Shown here piece by piece: positions 27,391-40,780 of a DNA stretch of 64,000 bases. The translations under genes were made by a program, and so were the position numbers. The stretch's first letter is position 1, and the number at the start of each line of letters is the position of its first letter. The notes beneath the pieces were generated by a model. That model was not told the origin of the DNA. It saw only the letters and a list, made by a program, of their open reading frames with translations, and searched no databases. The DNA is from Heliopora coerulea (taxonomy: Eukaryota; Cnidaria; Anthozoa; Scleralcyonacea; Helioporidae), in NCBI GenBank assembly GCA_030142905.1, contig JASJOG010000315.1, positions 1 to 64,000 of the forward strand. The letters are read 5' to 3'.

Positions 27391-28693
27391 AGATTTGGGA
27401 AAGTTTCAAACACCTATTGACTATTTAACCAATTTTAACTATACCAATGGTTTTAAACCGAATAAGGCTTAATTGCTCAATATCTAAACATTGCCATAAT
27501 TTCTGAAGTACTGCTCCAATCAAACAATTAACGTTTTTATTCACTTCTCTGATACTAGCAGACCGTTTTATAACCATTGGAGAGACTTCTCAAACATTCG
27601 ACGAAGCTACCTCACTTAAGCCAGTACTGTCATCGCTGTTAGTTTCACTAATCGTCTTATGTCAACGAGATAAAGCGTTTTTCACGAGTTTGAGAAATTT
27701 TCCCATCTGCTCGCCGAATCGAAGAAATTCGATTTGATTTATGATTTTTGCGAGGAAAAGAACATATTAGAAAGTTTGGGAAAGTTTCACACACCTATTT
27801 AGTTTTCCACCAATTCTAACCATAATAACGAATTTTATGCTTATGAGGCTTAATGCCTTAAATTCTAAACATTGCCATATTTCCTGAAGTACTCCTCAAA
27901 TCAATCAACTAACGCTTTTATTCTCTTCTCTTACCCGAAAAGACAATTTCAAAACAATTTGCGACATTTGGTAAACATCCGACAAAGCTACCCAACTGAA
28001 GCCAGTACTTTTTCACTGTTAATTTCACTAATCGTCTTATCTCAACGAGATAAATCGGTTTTCACGAGTTTGAGAAATTTCCCCAGCTGCTCGCCGAATC
28101 GACGAAATTCGATTTGATTTATGATTTTTGCGCGGAAAAGAACATATTAGAAAGTTCGGTTAAGTTTCACACACCTATTTAGTTTTCCAACAATTCTAAA
28201 CATACTAACGGATTTTAGGCGTATAAGGCTTACTGGCTCAAATTCTAAACATTGGCATAATTTCAGAAGTGCTGCTCCAATCAATCAACTAACGCTTTTA
28301 TTCACTTCTCTGATCCGAGAAGACTATTTTATAACCATTGGAGAGACTTCTCAAACTTTCTACGAAACCACCTAACTGAAGCCAGAACTGTTTCACTGTT
28401 AGTTTCACTAATCGTCTTATGTCAACGAGAGAAACCGTTTTTCACGAGTTTGAGAAATTTTAATAGCTACTCGTCGAATCGACGAAATTCGATTTGTTTT
28501 GTGATATTTAGCTGGAAAAGAACATATGATGAGGTTTGGGAATATTTTACACACCTATTTAGTTTTGCACCAATTCTAACCATACTAACGCATTTTAGGC
28601 ATATATGGCTTAATAGCTTATATTCTAAACATTGCCGTAATTTCTGATAGACTCCTCCAGTAAATCAACTAACGCTTTTATTCTCTTCTCTGA
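27391..28693 (+). repeat. Segmental duplication within satellite, copy B
   Basis: This is the partner of 24,348-25,650. The match breaks on the left near the AGAAGATTTGGG segment and on the right at about 28,690, where GACACGAAAATACC replaces GACCCGAAAAGACC. Confidence 0.8.
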
Positions 28694-29604
28694 CACGAAA
28701 ATACCATTTTATAACAATTTGCGACATTTAGTAAAAATCCGACAAAGCTACCAAACTGAAGCCAGTACTGTTTTTCTGTCAGTTTCACTAATCGTCTTAT
28801 CTTAACTAGATAAAGCGCTTTTCACGAGTTTTAGATATTTCATAGCTGCTCTCCGAATCGAATAAATATGATTTGATTTATGATGTTTGGGTGGAAAAGA
28901 ACGTATTATAACGTTTGGGAAAGTTTCACACACCTATTTAGTTTTCCACCAATTCCAAAGATACTAACACACTTTAGGCGTATAAGGCTTAATGGCTCAA
29001 ATTCTAAACATTGCCATAATTTCTGAAATACTGCTCCAATCAAAAAATTTAACGCTTTAATTCACTTCTCTTATCCGAGAAGACCGTTTTATAACAATTT
29101 CCAACATTTAGTAAAAATCCGATAAAGCCAAACAACTGAAGCCAGAACTGCTTCACTGTTAGTTTCTCTAATCGTCTTATCTCAACGAGAAAACCGTTTT
29201 TCACGAGTTTGAGAAATTTTTAAAGCTACTTGTAAAATCAACGAAATTCGATTTGTTTTATGATGTTTCTGTGGAAAAGAACATATGATGAGGTTTGGGA
29301 AAGTTTCACACACCTATTTAGTTTTCCACCAATTCCAACGATACTAACGCATTTTAGGCGTATAAGACTTAATGGCTCAAATTCTAAACATTGCCATAAT
29401 TTCTGAAGTACTTTTCCATAAATCAACTAACGATTTTATTCTCTTCTCTGACCCGAAAAGACCATTTTAGAACAATTTCCGACATTTAGTAAAAATCCGA
29501 CAAAGCTATCCAACTGAAGCCAGAACTGTTTCACTGTTAGTTTCACTAATCGTTTTATTTCAGCGAAATAAAGCGTTTTTCACGAGTTTGAGAAATTTTT
29601 AAAG

Positions 29605-30930
29605 CTACTTGTAAAATCGACGAAATTTGATTTGTTTTATGATGTTTCTGTGGAAAAGAACATATGATGAGGTTTGGGAAAGTTTCACACACCTATTTAG
29701 TTTTCCACCAATTCCAATGATACTAACAAATTTTATGCGTATAAGGCTTAATAGCTCAAATTCTAAACATTTCCATAATTTCTGAAGTACGGATCCAATC
29801 AAAAAATTTAACGCTTTTATTCACTTCTCCGATCCGGTAAGACCGTTTTATAACCATTGGTAAGACTTCTCAAACATTCGACGTAGCTACCTCTCTTAAG
29901 CCAGTACTGTCGTCGCTGTTAGTTTCACTAATTATCTTATCGCATCGAGATAAAGCGTTTTTGACGTGTTTGAGAAATTTCAAAAGCTACTCGCCGAATC
30001 GACGAAATTCGCTTTGTTTAGTGATATTTCGGTTGAAAAGAACGTATTAGAACGTTTGGGAAAGTTTCTCTCGCCTATTTAGTTTTCCACCAATTCTTAC
30101 CATACTAACGCATTTTAGGCGTATAAAGCTTAATAGCTCAAATTCTAAACATTGGCAAAATTTCAGAAGTACTGCTCCAATTAATCAACTAACGCTTTTA
30201 TTCTTTTCTCTGACACGAAAAGACTATTTTATAACAATTTGCGATTTTTGGTAAACATCCAACAAAGCTACCAAACTGATGCCAGTTGTGTTTCACTGTT
30301 AATTTCACTAATCGTCTTCTCTCAACGATATAAAACGTTTTTCACGTGTTTGAGAAATTATCCCAGCTGCCCTACGAATCGACGAAATTCGATTTGATTT
30401 ATGATGTTTGTGTGGAAAAGAACATATTAGAAGTTTTGGGAAAGTTTCAAACACCTATCACCTTTTCAACAAATTTTAACCATACTAACAGATTTATTAC
30501 GCATAAGGCTTAATTGCTCAAATTCTAAACATTGCCATAATTTCTTAAGTACTGCCCCAATCAAACAATTAACGCTTTTATTCACTTCTCTGATCCGAAA
30601 AGACCGTTTTACAACCATTGGAGAGACTGCTCAAACATTCGACGAAGCTACCTAAATGAAGCCAGTACTGTCTTCTCTGTTAGTATCACTAATCGTCTTA
30701 TCTCGACGAGATAAAGCGTTTTTGACGAGTTTGTGAAATTTTAAAAGCTACTCGTCGAATCGACGAAATTCGATATGTTTTGTGATCATTCTGTGGTAAA
30801 GAACATAGGATGAAGTTTGGGAAAGTTTCAAACACCTATTTAGTTTTTTATCATTTCTAACCATACTAACGTATTTTAGGCGTATAAGGCTTAATGGCTC
30901 AAATTCTAAACATTGGCATAATTTCAGAAG
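29605..30930 (+). repeat. HOR island inside the monomeric satellite
   Basis: A stretch with HOR-type monomers, including the marker monomer at 29,864, reappears within the diverged zone. It is closely similar to 22,191-23,500 at an offset of about 7,426 bp. It shares the rare GAGAGACTGCTCAAAC and CCTAAATGAAGCC variants and the unusual GATCATTCTGTGGTAAAG segment. This looks like an exchange or duplication between core and flank. Confidence 0.7.
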
Positions 30931-33900
30931 TACTGCTCCAATCAATCAACTAACGCTTTTATTCACTTCTCTGATCCGAGAAGACTATTTTATAACCATT
31001 GGAGAGACCTCTCAAACATTCGACGAAACCACCTAACTGAAGCCAGTACTGTCTTCTCTGTTAGTTTCACTAATCGTCTTATCTCAACGAGAGAAACCGT
31101 TTTTCACGAGTTTGAGAAATTTTAATAGCTACTCGTCGAATCGACGAAATTCGATTTGTTTTGTGATCTTTCGGTGGAAAAGAACATATGATGAGGTTTG
31201 GGAAAGTTTCACACACCTATTTAGTTTTCCACAAATTTTAACCATACTAACGGATTTTAGGCGTATAAGGCTTAATGGCTGAAATTCTAAACATTGGCAT
31301 AATTTCAGAAGTACTGCTCCAATCAATCAACTAACGCTTTTATTCACTTCTCTGATTCGAGAAGACTATTTTATAACCATTGGAGAGACTTCTCAAACAT
31401 TCGACGAAACCACCTAACTGAAAACAGTACTGTCTTCTCTGTTAGTTTCACAAATCGTCTTATCTCAACGAGAGAAACCGTTTTTCACGAGTTTGAGAAA
31501 TTTTAATAGCTACTCGTCGAATCGACGAAATTCGATTTGTTTTGTGAACTTTCGGTGGAAAAGAACATATGATGAAGTTTGGGAAAGTTTCACACACCTA
31601 TTTAGTTTTCCACCAATTCTATCCATACTAACGCATTTTAGGCATATAAGGCTTAATGGCTCAAATTCTAAACATTGCCATATTTTCTGAAGTACTCCTC
31701 CAATCAATCAACTAACGCTTTTATTCTCTTCTCTGATCCGAAAAGACCATTTTATAACAATTTGCGACATTTGGTAAACATATAACAAAGCTACCCAACT
31801 GAAGCCAGTACTGTTTCACTGTTAGTTTCACTAATCGTCTTATCTCAACGAGATAAATCGTTTTTCACGAGTTTGAGAAATTTTCACAGATGCTCGCCGA
31901 ATCGACGAAATTCGATTTGATTTATCATGTTTGGGTGGAGAAGAACATATTAAAAGGTTTGGGAAAGTTTCAAACACCTATTGACTTTTCAACAAATTTT
32001 AAAATACTAATGGATTTAAGGCGCATAAGGCTTAATTGCTCAAATTCTAAACATTGCCATAATTTCTGAAGTACTCGTCCAATCAATCAACTAACGCTTT
32101 TATTCTCTTCTCTGATCCGAGAAGACCATTTTATAACCATTGGAAAACTTCTCGAACATTCGACGAAGCTACCTAACTGAAGCCAGTACTGTTTCACTGT
32201 TAGTTTCACTTATCGTCTTATGTCAACGAGAGAAACCGTTTTTCACGAGTTTGAGAAATTTTCCCAGCTTCTCGCCGAATCGACGAAATTCGATTTGATT
32301 TATGATTTTTGCGTGGAAAAGAACATATTAGAAAGTTTGGGAAAGTTTCACACACCTATTTAGTTTTACACCAATTCTAACCATACTAACGGATTTAAGG
32401 CGCATAAGGCTTAATTGCTCAAATTCTAATCATTGCCATAATTTCTGAAGTACTTCTCTTATCAAACAATTAACGCTTTTATTCACTTCTCTGATCCGAA
32501 AAGACCGTTTTACAACCATTGGAGAGACTTCTCAAACATTCGACGAACCTACCTAACTGAAGCCAGTACTCTCTTCTCTGTTAGTTTCACTAATCGTCTT
32601 ATCTAAGCGAGATAAAGCGTTTTTCACGAGTTTGAGAAATTTTAACAGCATCTCGGCGAATCGACGAAATTCGATTTGATTTATGATGTTTGCGTGGAAA
32701 AGAACATATGAGAATGTTTGGGAAAGTTTCACACACCTATTTAGTTTTCCACTAATTCTAACCATACTAACGCATTTTAGGCGTATAAGGCTTAATGGCT
32801 CTAATTATAAACATTGCCATATTTTCTTTAGTGCTCCTCCAATCAATCAACTAACGCTTTTATTCTCTTCTCTGACCCGAAAAGACCATTTTAGAACAAT
32901 TTGCGACATTTGGTAAACAACCGACAAAGCTACACAACTGAAGACAATACTGTTTCACTGTTAGTTTCACTAATCGTCTTATCTCAACGGGATAAAGCGT
33001 TTTTGACGATTTTGAGAAATTTTAAAAGCTACTCGTCGAATCGAAGAAATTCGATTTGTTTTATGATGTTTCGGTTGAATAGAACATATTAGAATGTTTG
33101 GGAAAGTTTCACACACCTATTTAGTTTTCCAACAATTCTAACCATGCTAACGAATTTTAGGCGTATAAGGCTTAATGGCTCAAATTCTAAACATTGCCAT
33201 ATTTTCTGAAGTACTTCTCCAATCAATCAACTAACGCTTTTATTCTATTCTCTGACCCGAAAAGACCATTTTATAACAATTAGCGACATTTGTTAAACAA
33301 CCTACAAAGCTACCCATCTGAAGCCAATACTGTTTCACTGTTAGTTTCACTAATCGTCTTATCTCAACGAGATAAAGCGTTTTTCACGAGTTCGAGAAAT
33401 TTTCACGCTACAAGTCGAATCGAGGAAATTAAATTTCTCATACGATGTTTCTGTGGAAAAGAACTTATGAGAAGGTGTGCGATAGTTTCACACACCTATT
33501 TAGTTTTCCACCAATTCTAACCATACTAACGGATTTTAGGCGTACAAGGCTTAATGGCTCAAATTCAAAACCTTTCCCTAATTTTCTGAAGTACTGCTCC
33601 AATCAAACAATTAACGCTTTTATTCACTTCTCCGATCCGAGAAGACCGTTTTACAACCATTGGAGAGATTTCTCAAACATTCGACGAAGCTACCTAACTG
33701 AAGCCAGTACTGTCTTCTCTGTTAGTATCACTAATCGTCTTATCTCAACGAGATAAAGCGTTTTTGACGAGTTTGAGAAATTTTAATAGCTACTCGTCGA
33801 ATCGACGAAATTCGATTTATTTTGTGATCTTTCGGTGGAAAAGAACATATGATGAGGTTTGGGAAAGTTTCACACACCTATTTAGTTTTCCACCAATTCT

Positions 33901-34236
33901 AACCATAATAACGCATTTTAGGCGTATAATGTTTAATGGCTCAAATTCTAAACATTGCCATATTTTCTGAAGTACTCCTCCAATCAATCAACTAACGCTT
34001 TTATTCTCCTCTCTGACTCGAAAAGACCATTTTATAACAATTTGCGACATTTGGTAAATATCCGACAAAGCTACCCAACTGAAGCCAGTACTGTTTCACT
34101 GTTAGTTTCACTAATCGTCTTATGTCAACGAGATAAAGCGTTTTTAACGAGTTTGAGAAATTTTTACAGCTGCTCGGCGTATCGACGAAATTCGATTTGA
34201 TTTATGATGTTTGGGTGGAAAAGAACATATTAGAAT

Positions 34237-34272
34237 GTTTTCTCAAACATCTCTCTAACATCTCTCAAACAT
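34237..34272. repeat. Satellite inversion junction 1
   Basis: Forward-oriented monomer sequence ends at TATTAGAATGTTT. Reverse-oriented satellite begins by about 34,270 with CATCTTAAAACAATTCAG. Between them is a short tandem of TCTCAAACATC and TCTCTAACATC units, so the breakpoint is marked by three near-copies of an 11-13-bp word. Confidence 0.75.
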
Positions 34273-37200
34273 CTTAAAACAATTCAGATTTTGTTGATTA
34301 AACGGGTTGATGTGAAAATTTTTAAAACTTCTAAAAAACGGTTTATACCATCGAGAAAAGACGATCATTAAAACGGCCTGTGATATAATCGTGATTTTAA
34401 AATGACATTTTCGAGTAAGAAAAGAGTATAAAATCATTTGTTGATTGATTGGAGGAGTGTTTCTTAAAATTTGGAATTTTCGGGAATTGGGCTCTTAAGC
34501 CTTTTAGCCTTAAAAGCCATAAGTATGGTTAGAATTGGGTCAAAACCAAATCGGTGTCCTAAATTTTGCCAACGCTACTGAAATCTTCTGTTCATCCTAA
34601 ACATCTTAAAAGAAATCAATGTTCATTGATTCGATGAGTTGGTGCAAAAATTTTTCAAACTCGTACAAACCAGTTTATCCATTGAGAAAAGTCGATTATT
34701 CAAATGAGCAGTGAAACAATTGTGGTTTCAGTTAGTTGAAATTGTCGGATATCTGCCATACCTCGCCAATGGTTTCAAAATGACCATTTCGGGTGAGAGA
34801 AGACAATAAAATCATTATGTGATTGATCGAAACAGTATTTCTGGAGAAACGGCAATGTTCAGAAATGACCTTCTTTACTCTTATACCCTTAAAAGGCATA
34901 AGTATGGTTACAATTGGGGAAAATTGAAATAGGTATGCCTAACGTTCCCAATGATTTGAAAATTTCCTTTTCCACTCAAACATTACAATACGAATTGGAT
35001 TTCGTCGATTCGACGTGTTACTGTAAATATTTTTCAAACTCTTCCAAAACGCTTTCATACCGTCGACAAAAGACGATTATTTAACCAAACAGAAAAAGAA
35101 CTATGGCTTCAATTAGTTGAAGTTGTCTTATATCTGCCATACATCGCCAATGCTTTTAAAAGCACCTTTTCAGGTGAGGGAAGAGAATAAAATCATTAGT
35201 TGATTGATTGGAGCAGTATTTCTGAAAATATGGAAATGTTCATAAATTGGGGTCTTTTGCCTTGTAGCCTAAAAGCCATAAGTATGGTTAGAATATGGTG
35301 AAAACCAAATAGTTGTTCCAAACATTCCTAATGTTTGTAAAATGTTCTTTTCCTCTCAAACATCTTAAAACAAATCAGATTTTGTTGATTAAACGAGTTG
35401 ATGTGAAAATTTTTAAAACTCGTAAAAAACGGTTTATACCATTGAGAAAAGACGATCATTAAAACGACCAGTGATATAATAGTGGCTTCAGTTAGTTGAG
35501 ATTGTTGGATATCTTCTATACCGTGCCAATACTTTCAAAATGACATTTCGAGTAAGAGAAGAGAATAAATTCATTAGTTGACTGATGGGAGAAGTGTTTT
35601 TTAAAATATGGAATTTTCAGAAATTGGGCTCTGAAGCCTTTTTACCCTTAAAAGCCTAAAGTATGATTGGAATTGGGTCAAAACAAAATAGGTGTCCTAA
35701 ACTTTGACAAAGCTTCTAAAATCTTCTTTTCCTCCCAAACATATTAAAAGAAATCAAAGTTCATTGATTCGATGAGTTGGTGCGAAAATTTTTCAAACTC
35801 GTACAAACCACTTTATCTATTGAGAAAAGTCGATTATTGAAACGAGCAGTGAAACAATTGTAGTTTCAGTTAGTTGAAATTGTCGGATATCTGCCATACC
35901 TCGCCAATGGTTTCAAAATGACCATTTCGGGTGAGAGAAGACAATAAAATCATGTGATTGATTGAAACAGTATTTCTGGAGATACGGCAATGTTCAGAAA
36001 TGACCTTCTTTACTCTTATACCCTTAAAAGGCATAAGTACGGTTACAATTGGGGAAAATTGAAATAGGTGTGCCTAACTTTCCCAATGATTTGAAAATTT
36101 CCTTTTCCACTCAAACATTACAAAACGAATTGGATTTTGTCGATTCGACGTGTTACTGTAAATATTTTTCAAACTCGTCCAAAACGCTTTAATACCGTCG
36201 ACAAAAAACGATTATTTAACCAAACAGGAAAAGGACTATGGCTTCAATTAGTTGAAATTGTCTTATATCTGCCATACATCGCCAATGCTTTTAAAAGCAC
36301 CTTTTCAGGTGAGGGAAGAGAATAAAATCATTAGTTGATTGATTGGAGCAGTATTTCTGAAAATATGGAAATGTTCAGAAATTGGGATCTTATTCCTTTT
36401 AGCCTAAAAGCCATAAGTATGGTTAGAATATGATGAAAACCAAATAGTTGTTCCAAACATTCCTAATGTTTGTAAAATATTCTTTTTCTCTCAAATATCT
36501 TAAAACAAATCAGATTTTGTTGATTAAACGAGTTGATGTGAAAAATTTTAAAACTCGTAGAAAACGGTTTATACCATCGAGAAAAGACAATCATTAAAAC
36601 GACCAATGATATAATTGTGGCTTCAGTTAGTTGAAATTGTTGGATATCTGGCATACCACGCCAATGTCTTCAAAATGACATTTCATGTAAGAGAAGAGAA
36701 TAAAATCATTAGTTGATTGATAGGAGGAGTGTTTCTTAAAATATGGAATTTTCAGGAATTGGGCTCTTAAGCCTTTTAGCTTTAAAAGCCATAAGTACGT
36801 TTAGAATTGGGTCAAAACCAAATAGATGTCGTAAACTTTGCCAAAGCTTATGAAATCTTCTGTTCCTCCCAAAAATCTTAAAAAAAATCAAAGTTTGTTG
36901 ATTCAAAGAGTTGCTGCGAAAATTTTTCAAACTCATACAAACCAGTTTATCCGTCGAGAAAAGTCGGTTATTGAAATGAGCAGTGAAAGAATTGTGGTTC
37001 CAGTTAGTTGAAATTGTCGGATATCTGCCATACCTCGCCAATGGTTTCAAAATGACCATTTCGGGTGAGAGAAGACAATAAAATCATTATGTGATTGATC
37101 AAAACAGTATTTCTGGAGATACGGCAATGTTCAGAAATGGCCTTCTTTACTCTTATACCCTTAAAAGGCATAAGTATGGTTACAATTGGGGAAAATTGAA

Positions 37201-39394
37201 ATAGGTGTGCCTAACGTTCCCAATGATTTGAAAATTTCCTTTTCCACTCAAACATTACAAAACGAATTGGATTTCGTCGATTCGACGTCTTACTGTAAAT
37301 ATTTTTCAAATTCGTCCAAAACGCTTTAATACCGTCGACAAAAGACGATTATTTAAGCGAACAGAAAAAGAACTGTGGTTTCAATTAGTTGAAGTTGTCT
37401 TATATCTAACATACGTCGCCAATGTTTTTAGAAGGACCTTTCAGATGAGAGAAGAGAATAAAATCATTAGTTGATTGATTGGAGTAGTATTCCTGAAAAT
37501 ATGGAAATGTTCAGAAATTGGGATCTTATGCCTTTTAGCCTAAAAGCCATAAGTATGGTTAGAATACGGTGAAAACCAAATAGTTGTTCCAAACATTCCT
37601 AATGTTTGTAAAATATTCTTTTCCTCTCAAACATCTTAAAACAAATCAGATTTTGTTGATTAAACGAGTTGATGTGAAAATTTTTAAAACTTGTACAAAA
37701 CGGTTTATATCGTCAAGAAAAGACGATCATTAAAACAAACAGTAAAATAATTGTGGCTTCAGTTAGTTGAAATTGTCGGATATCTGCCATACCTTGCCAA
37801 TGGTTTCAAAATGACCTTTTCAGTGTAGAGAAGATAATAAAATCATTAGTTGATTGATTTGAGCAGTATTTCTTAAGGTATGGCATTGTTCAGAAATGGA
37901 CTTCTTTCCTCTTATACCTTTAAAAGCCATAAGTATGGTTAGAATTGAGTAAAATTGAAATAGGCGTCCCAAACGTTTCCAATGCTTTTAAAATATCCTT
38001 TTCCACTCAAACATTTCAAAATGAATTGTATTTCATCGATTCAACGATTTGCTGTAAATATTTTTCAAATTCATGAAAAACACTTTATCTTGTCAAGATA
38101 AGATGATTAGTAAAATCAACAGTGAAAGAGTTGTGGCTTGAGTTGATTGAACTTATCGAATGTCTGTCATACCTTGCTAATGGTTTTAAAATGACCTTTT
38201 TGGGTAAGAGAAGAGAACAAAATCATTAGTTGGTTTATTGGAGCAGTATTTCTAAAAATATTGCATTTTTTGGTAACACTTTTCTTTATCCTTATACCCT
38301 TAAACGCTATAAGTATCGTTAGAATATGGTGAAAACCAAATAGGTGTTTCTAACATTCCCAATGCTTCTAAAATCTTCTTTTCCACTCAAACATTATAAA
38401 ATGAATTGAATTTCGTTGATTCGATGACTTGGTGTAAAAATTTTTCAAACTCGTAAAAAACACTTTACCTCCTCAAGATGATTATTAAAGCGAATAGTGA
38501 AACATTTGTTGCTTAAGTTAATTGAAATCGTCGAATTTCTTCCATACCTCACCAATGAATTTAAAACGACCTTTTGAAGTGAGAGAAGAGTATAAAATCA
38601 TTAGTTGATTGATTGGAACAGTATTTCTGAAAATATAGCATTGTTTAGAAATGTGCTTCTTTATCCTTATACCACTAAAGGCCACAATTATGGTTAGAAT
38701 ATGGTCAAAACCAAATAGGTGTTCCAAACATTCCCAATGCTTCTAAAATGTTCTTCTCCACTCAAACATTACAAAACGAATTGAATTTCGTAGATTCAAC
38801 GAGTTGCTGTAAAAATTTTTGAAACTCATAAAAAACTCTTTACCTCGTCAAGATATCACGATTATTAAAATGAACAGTCAAACAATTGTAGTTTCAGTTA
38901 GTTGAAATTGTCGGATATCTGCCATACGTCGTCAATGCTTTTAAAAGGACTTTTCAGGTGAGAGAAGAGAATAAAATCATTAGTTGATTGTTTGGAGTAG
39001 TATTCTTGAAAATATGGAAATGTTCAGAAATTGGGATCTTATGCCTTTTAGCCTAAAAGCCATAAGTATGGTTAGAATACGGTGAAAACCAAATAGTTGT
39101 TCCAAACATTCCTAATGTTTGTAAAATATTCTTTCCCTCTCAAACATTTTAAAACAATTCAGATTTTGTTGATTAAACGAGTTGATGTGAAAATTTTTAA
39201 AACTCGTACAAAACGGTTTATATCGTCAAGAAAAGACGATCATTAAAACAAACAGTAAAATAATTGTGGCTTCAGTTAGTTGAAATTGTTGGATATCTGC
39301 CATACCTTGCCAATGGTTTCAAAATGACATTTTTGAGTGAGAAAAGAGAATAAAATTATTAGTTGATTGATTGGAGGAGAATTTCTGAATATAT
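34273..39394 (-). repeat. Satellite array in inverted orientation
   Basis: The reverse complement of this stretch aligns with the forward monomer, for example the TTCGAC/CTCGT, AAATTTTT and GACGAT segments. Period is about 380 bp, seen by the repeated TTAGTTGATTGATTGGAGCA-type word. A triple-length rhythm is also present: the word CCATACCTCGCCAATGG recurs at about 34,757, 35,895 and 37,027, roughly 1,140 bp apart. Monomers are strongly diverged from the HOR core. No gene is seen. Confidence 0.85.
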
Positions 39395-39410
39395 GGCTCT
39401 TTTAAGAGCC
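39395..39410. repeat. Perfect hairpin at satellite inversion junction 2
   Basis: GGCTCTT-TT-AAGAGCC, a 7-bp stem with a 2-nt loop, sits where the array returns from minus to plus orientation. The left half belongs to a reverse monomer and the right half (AAGAGCCCAACCATATTC) to a forward one, so the hairpin spans the breakpoint. Confidence 0.8.
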
Positions 39411-40345
39411 CAACCATATTCTAACCATAATTGTGGCCTTAGGGGTATAAGGATAAAGAATCCTATTTTTGAACAATACCATATTTTCACAAATACTGTT
39501 CTAATCAATCAACTAGTGATTTTATTCTCTTCTCTCACCCGAAAAGGTCATTTTAAAACCATTGGTGAGGTATGGCAGATAACCGACAATTTGAACTAAC
39601 TGAAGCCACAATTGTTTCACTGTTCATTTTAATGATCATCTTATCTTGATGAGATAAAGTGTTTTTTACAAGTTTGAAGAATTTTTACAGCAACTGGTCG
39701 AATCGATGAAATCCATTTCGTTTTATAATGTTTGAGTGGAAAAGAACATTTTAGAAGCATTGGGAGTGTTGGAACACCGATTTGGTTATCACTATATTCT
39801 AATCAACTTATGGCATTTAAGGGTATATGGATAGAGAAGCCCATTTCTGAACATTGCCATATTTTCAGAAATACTGATCCAATCAATCAAATAATGATTT
39901 TATTTTCTTCTCTCACCCAAAATGGTCATTCTCAAACCATTGGCGAGGTATGGCAGATATCCGACAATTTCAACTAACTGAAACCACAATTGTTTCACTG
40001 TTCATTTTAATAATCATGCTTTCTGGATGGTATTAAAGCATTTTCTATGAGTTTGAAAAGTTTTTACATTAACTAAATCTTAGAAACATTGGGAATGTTT
40101 GGAACACCTATTTAGTTTTCACTGTATTCTAACCATACTTGTGGCTTTTAGGCTAAAAGGCTTAAGAGCTCAGTTTCTGAACATTGCAATATTTTCAGAA
40201 ATACTGCTCCAATCAATCAACTAATGATTTTATTCTCTTATCTAACCAAAAAATGTCATTTTAAAACCGATGGCAAGGTATGGCAGATATCCGACAATTT
40301 CAACTAACTGGAACCACCATTGTTTCACAGTTCATTTCAATAATC
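39411..40345 (+). repeat. Forward diverged satellite, left of the transposon
   Basis: About 2.5 forward monomers of the diverged type are present. They end in TTCATTTCAATAATC, directly continued after the Harbinger element by TAATCATCTTTTCTC at 43,895, so this array was cut by the insertion. Confidence 0.85.
40341..40345. repeat. Target-site duplication (left), Harbinger
   Basis: TAATC lies immediately before the left terminal repeat. The same five bases follow the right terminal repeat at 43,895-43,899. Confidence 0.75.
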
Positions 40346-40379
40346 GGGACCTTAAGATACGCAACAGGAAACAACGACG
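40346..40379 (+). repeat. Left terminal inverted repeat of Harbinger
   Basis: It begins GGGACCTTAAGATACGC and pairs with the reverse complement of 43,861-43,894, with 27 of 34 positions identical. Confidence 0.85.
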
Positions 40380-40780
40380 AAAGTAACCGGAATCCACTAA
40401 GAATTTGCGCATGTGCAGATAATATTTTCTCATCGTTGCATTCCCATCTCTTTGCATCAACTATGGCAAAAATTAAAATCTCACATTATGAGGACAACGG
40501 CTAGATGAATTTAAAATAAACAGAAAAAACTCATATAATGAGCAGTTCTGTAGAAGTTATCAAAGTAGAGTCTAGTAAGGGGAAAAAGGAGTCAAAAAAA
40601 CATACCAAAAAAGCCACGTAAGTACTAGATATTTTTTTAACAAAAATATACTAGGAAAAACAATATCTTGTAAACTCAAGATATGAGCTTTTAAAACAAG
40701 ACAAAAATTTTGTGGTGATATTTTGACTTTATTTCAAAGTCATAGTCAAATCATTGTCAAATCATTCTGGTTTGAAACAG

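Larger units (their letters stand above)
22441..34240 (+). repeat. Diverged, mostly monomeric satellite of the same family
   Basis: The ~380-bp monomers continue in the same orientation but differ much more from one another, and no regular HOR period is visible. Most monomers keep the hairpin TTATCTC-AAC-GAGATAA and the CGAATCGACGAAATTCG segment. Short open frames occur in both strands because the monomer happens to have few stops. None has a recognisable domain or an uninterrupted frame across monomers, so I call no gene here. Confidence 0.9.

Noticed and set aside
23487..34200. Plus-strand open frames of 65-103 codons in the diverged satellite
   Set aside because: These are tandem-repeat by-products. 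The same segment reads in different frames in successive monomers, and no codon-level conservation is apparent.
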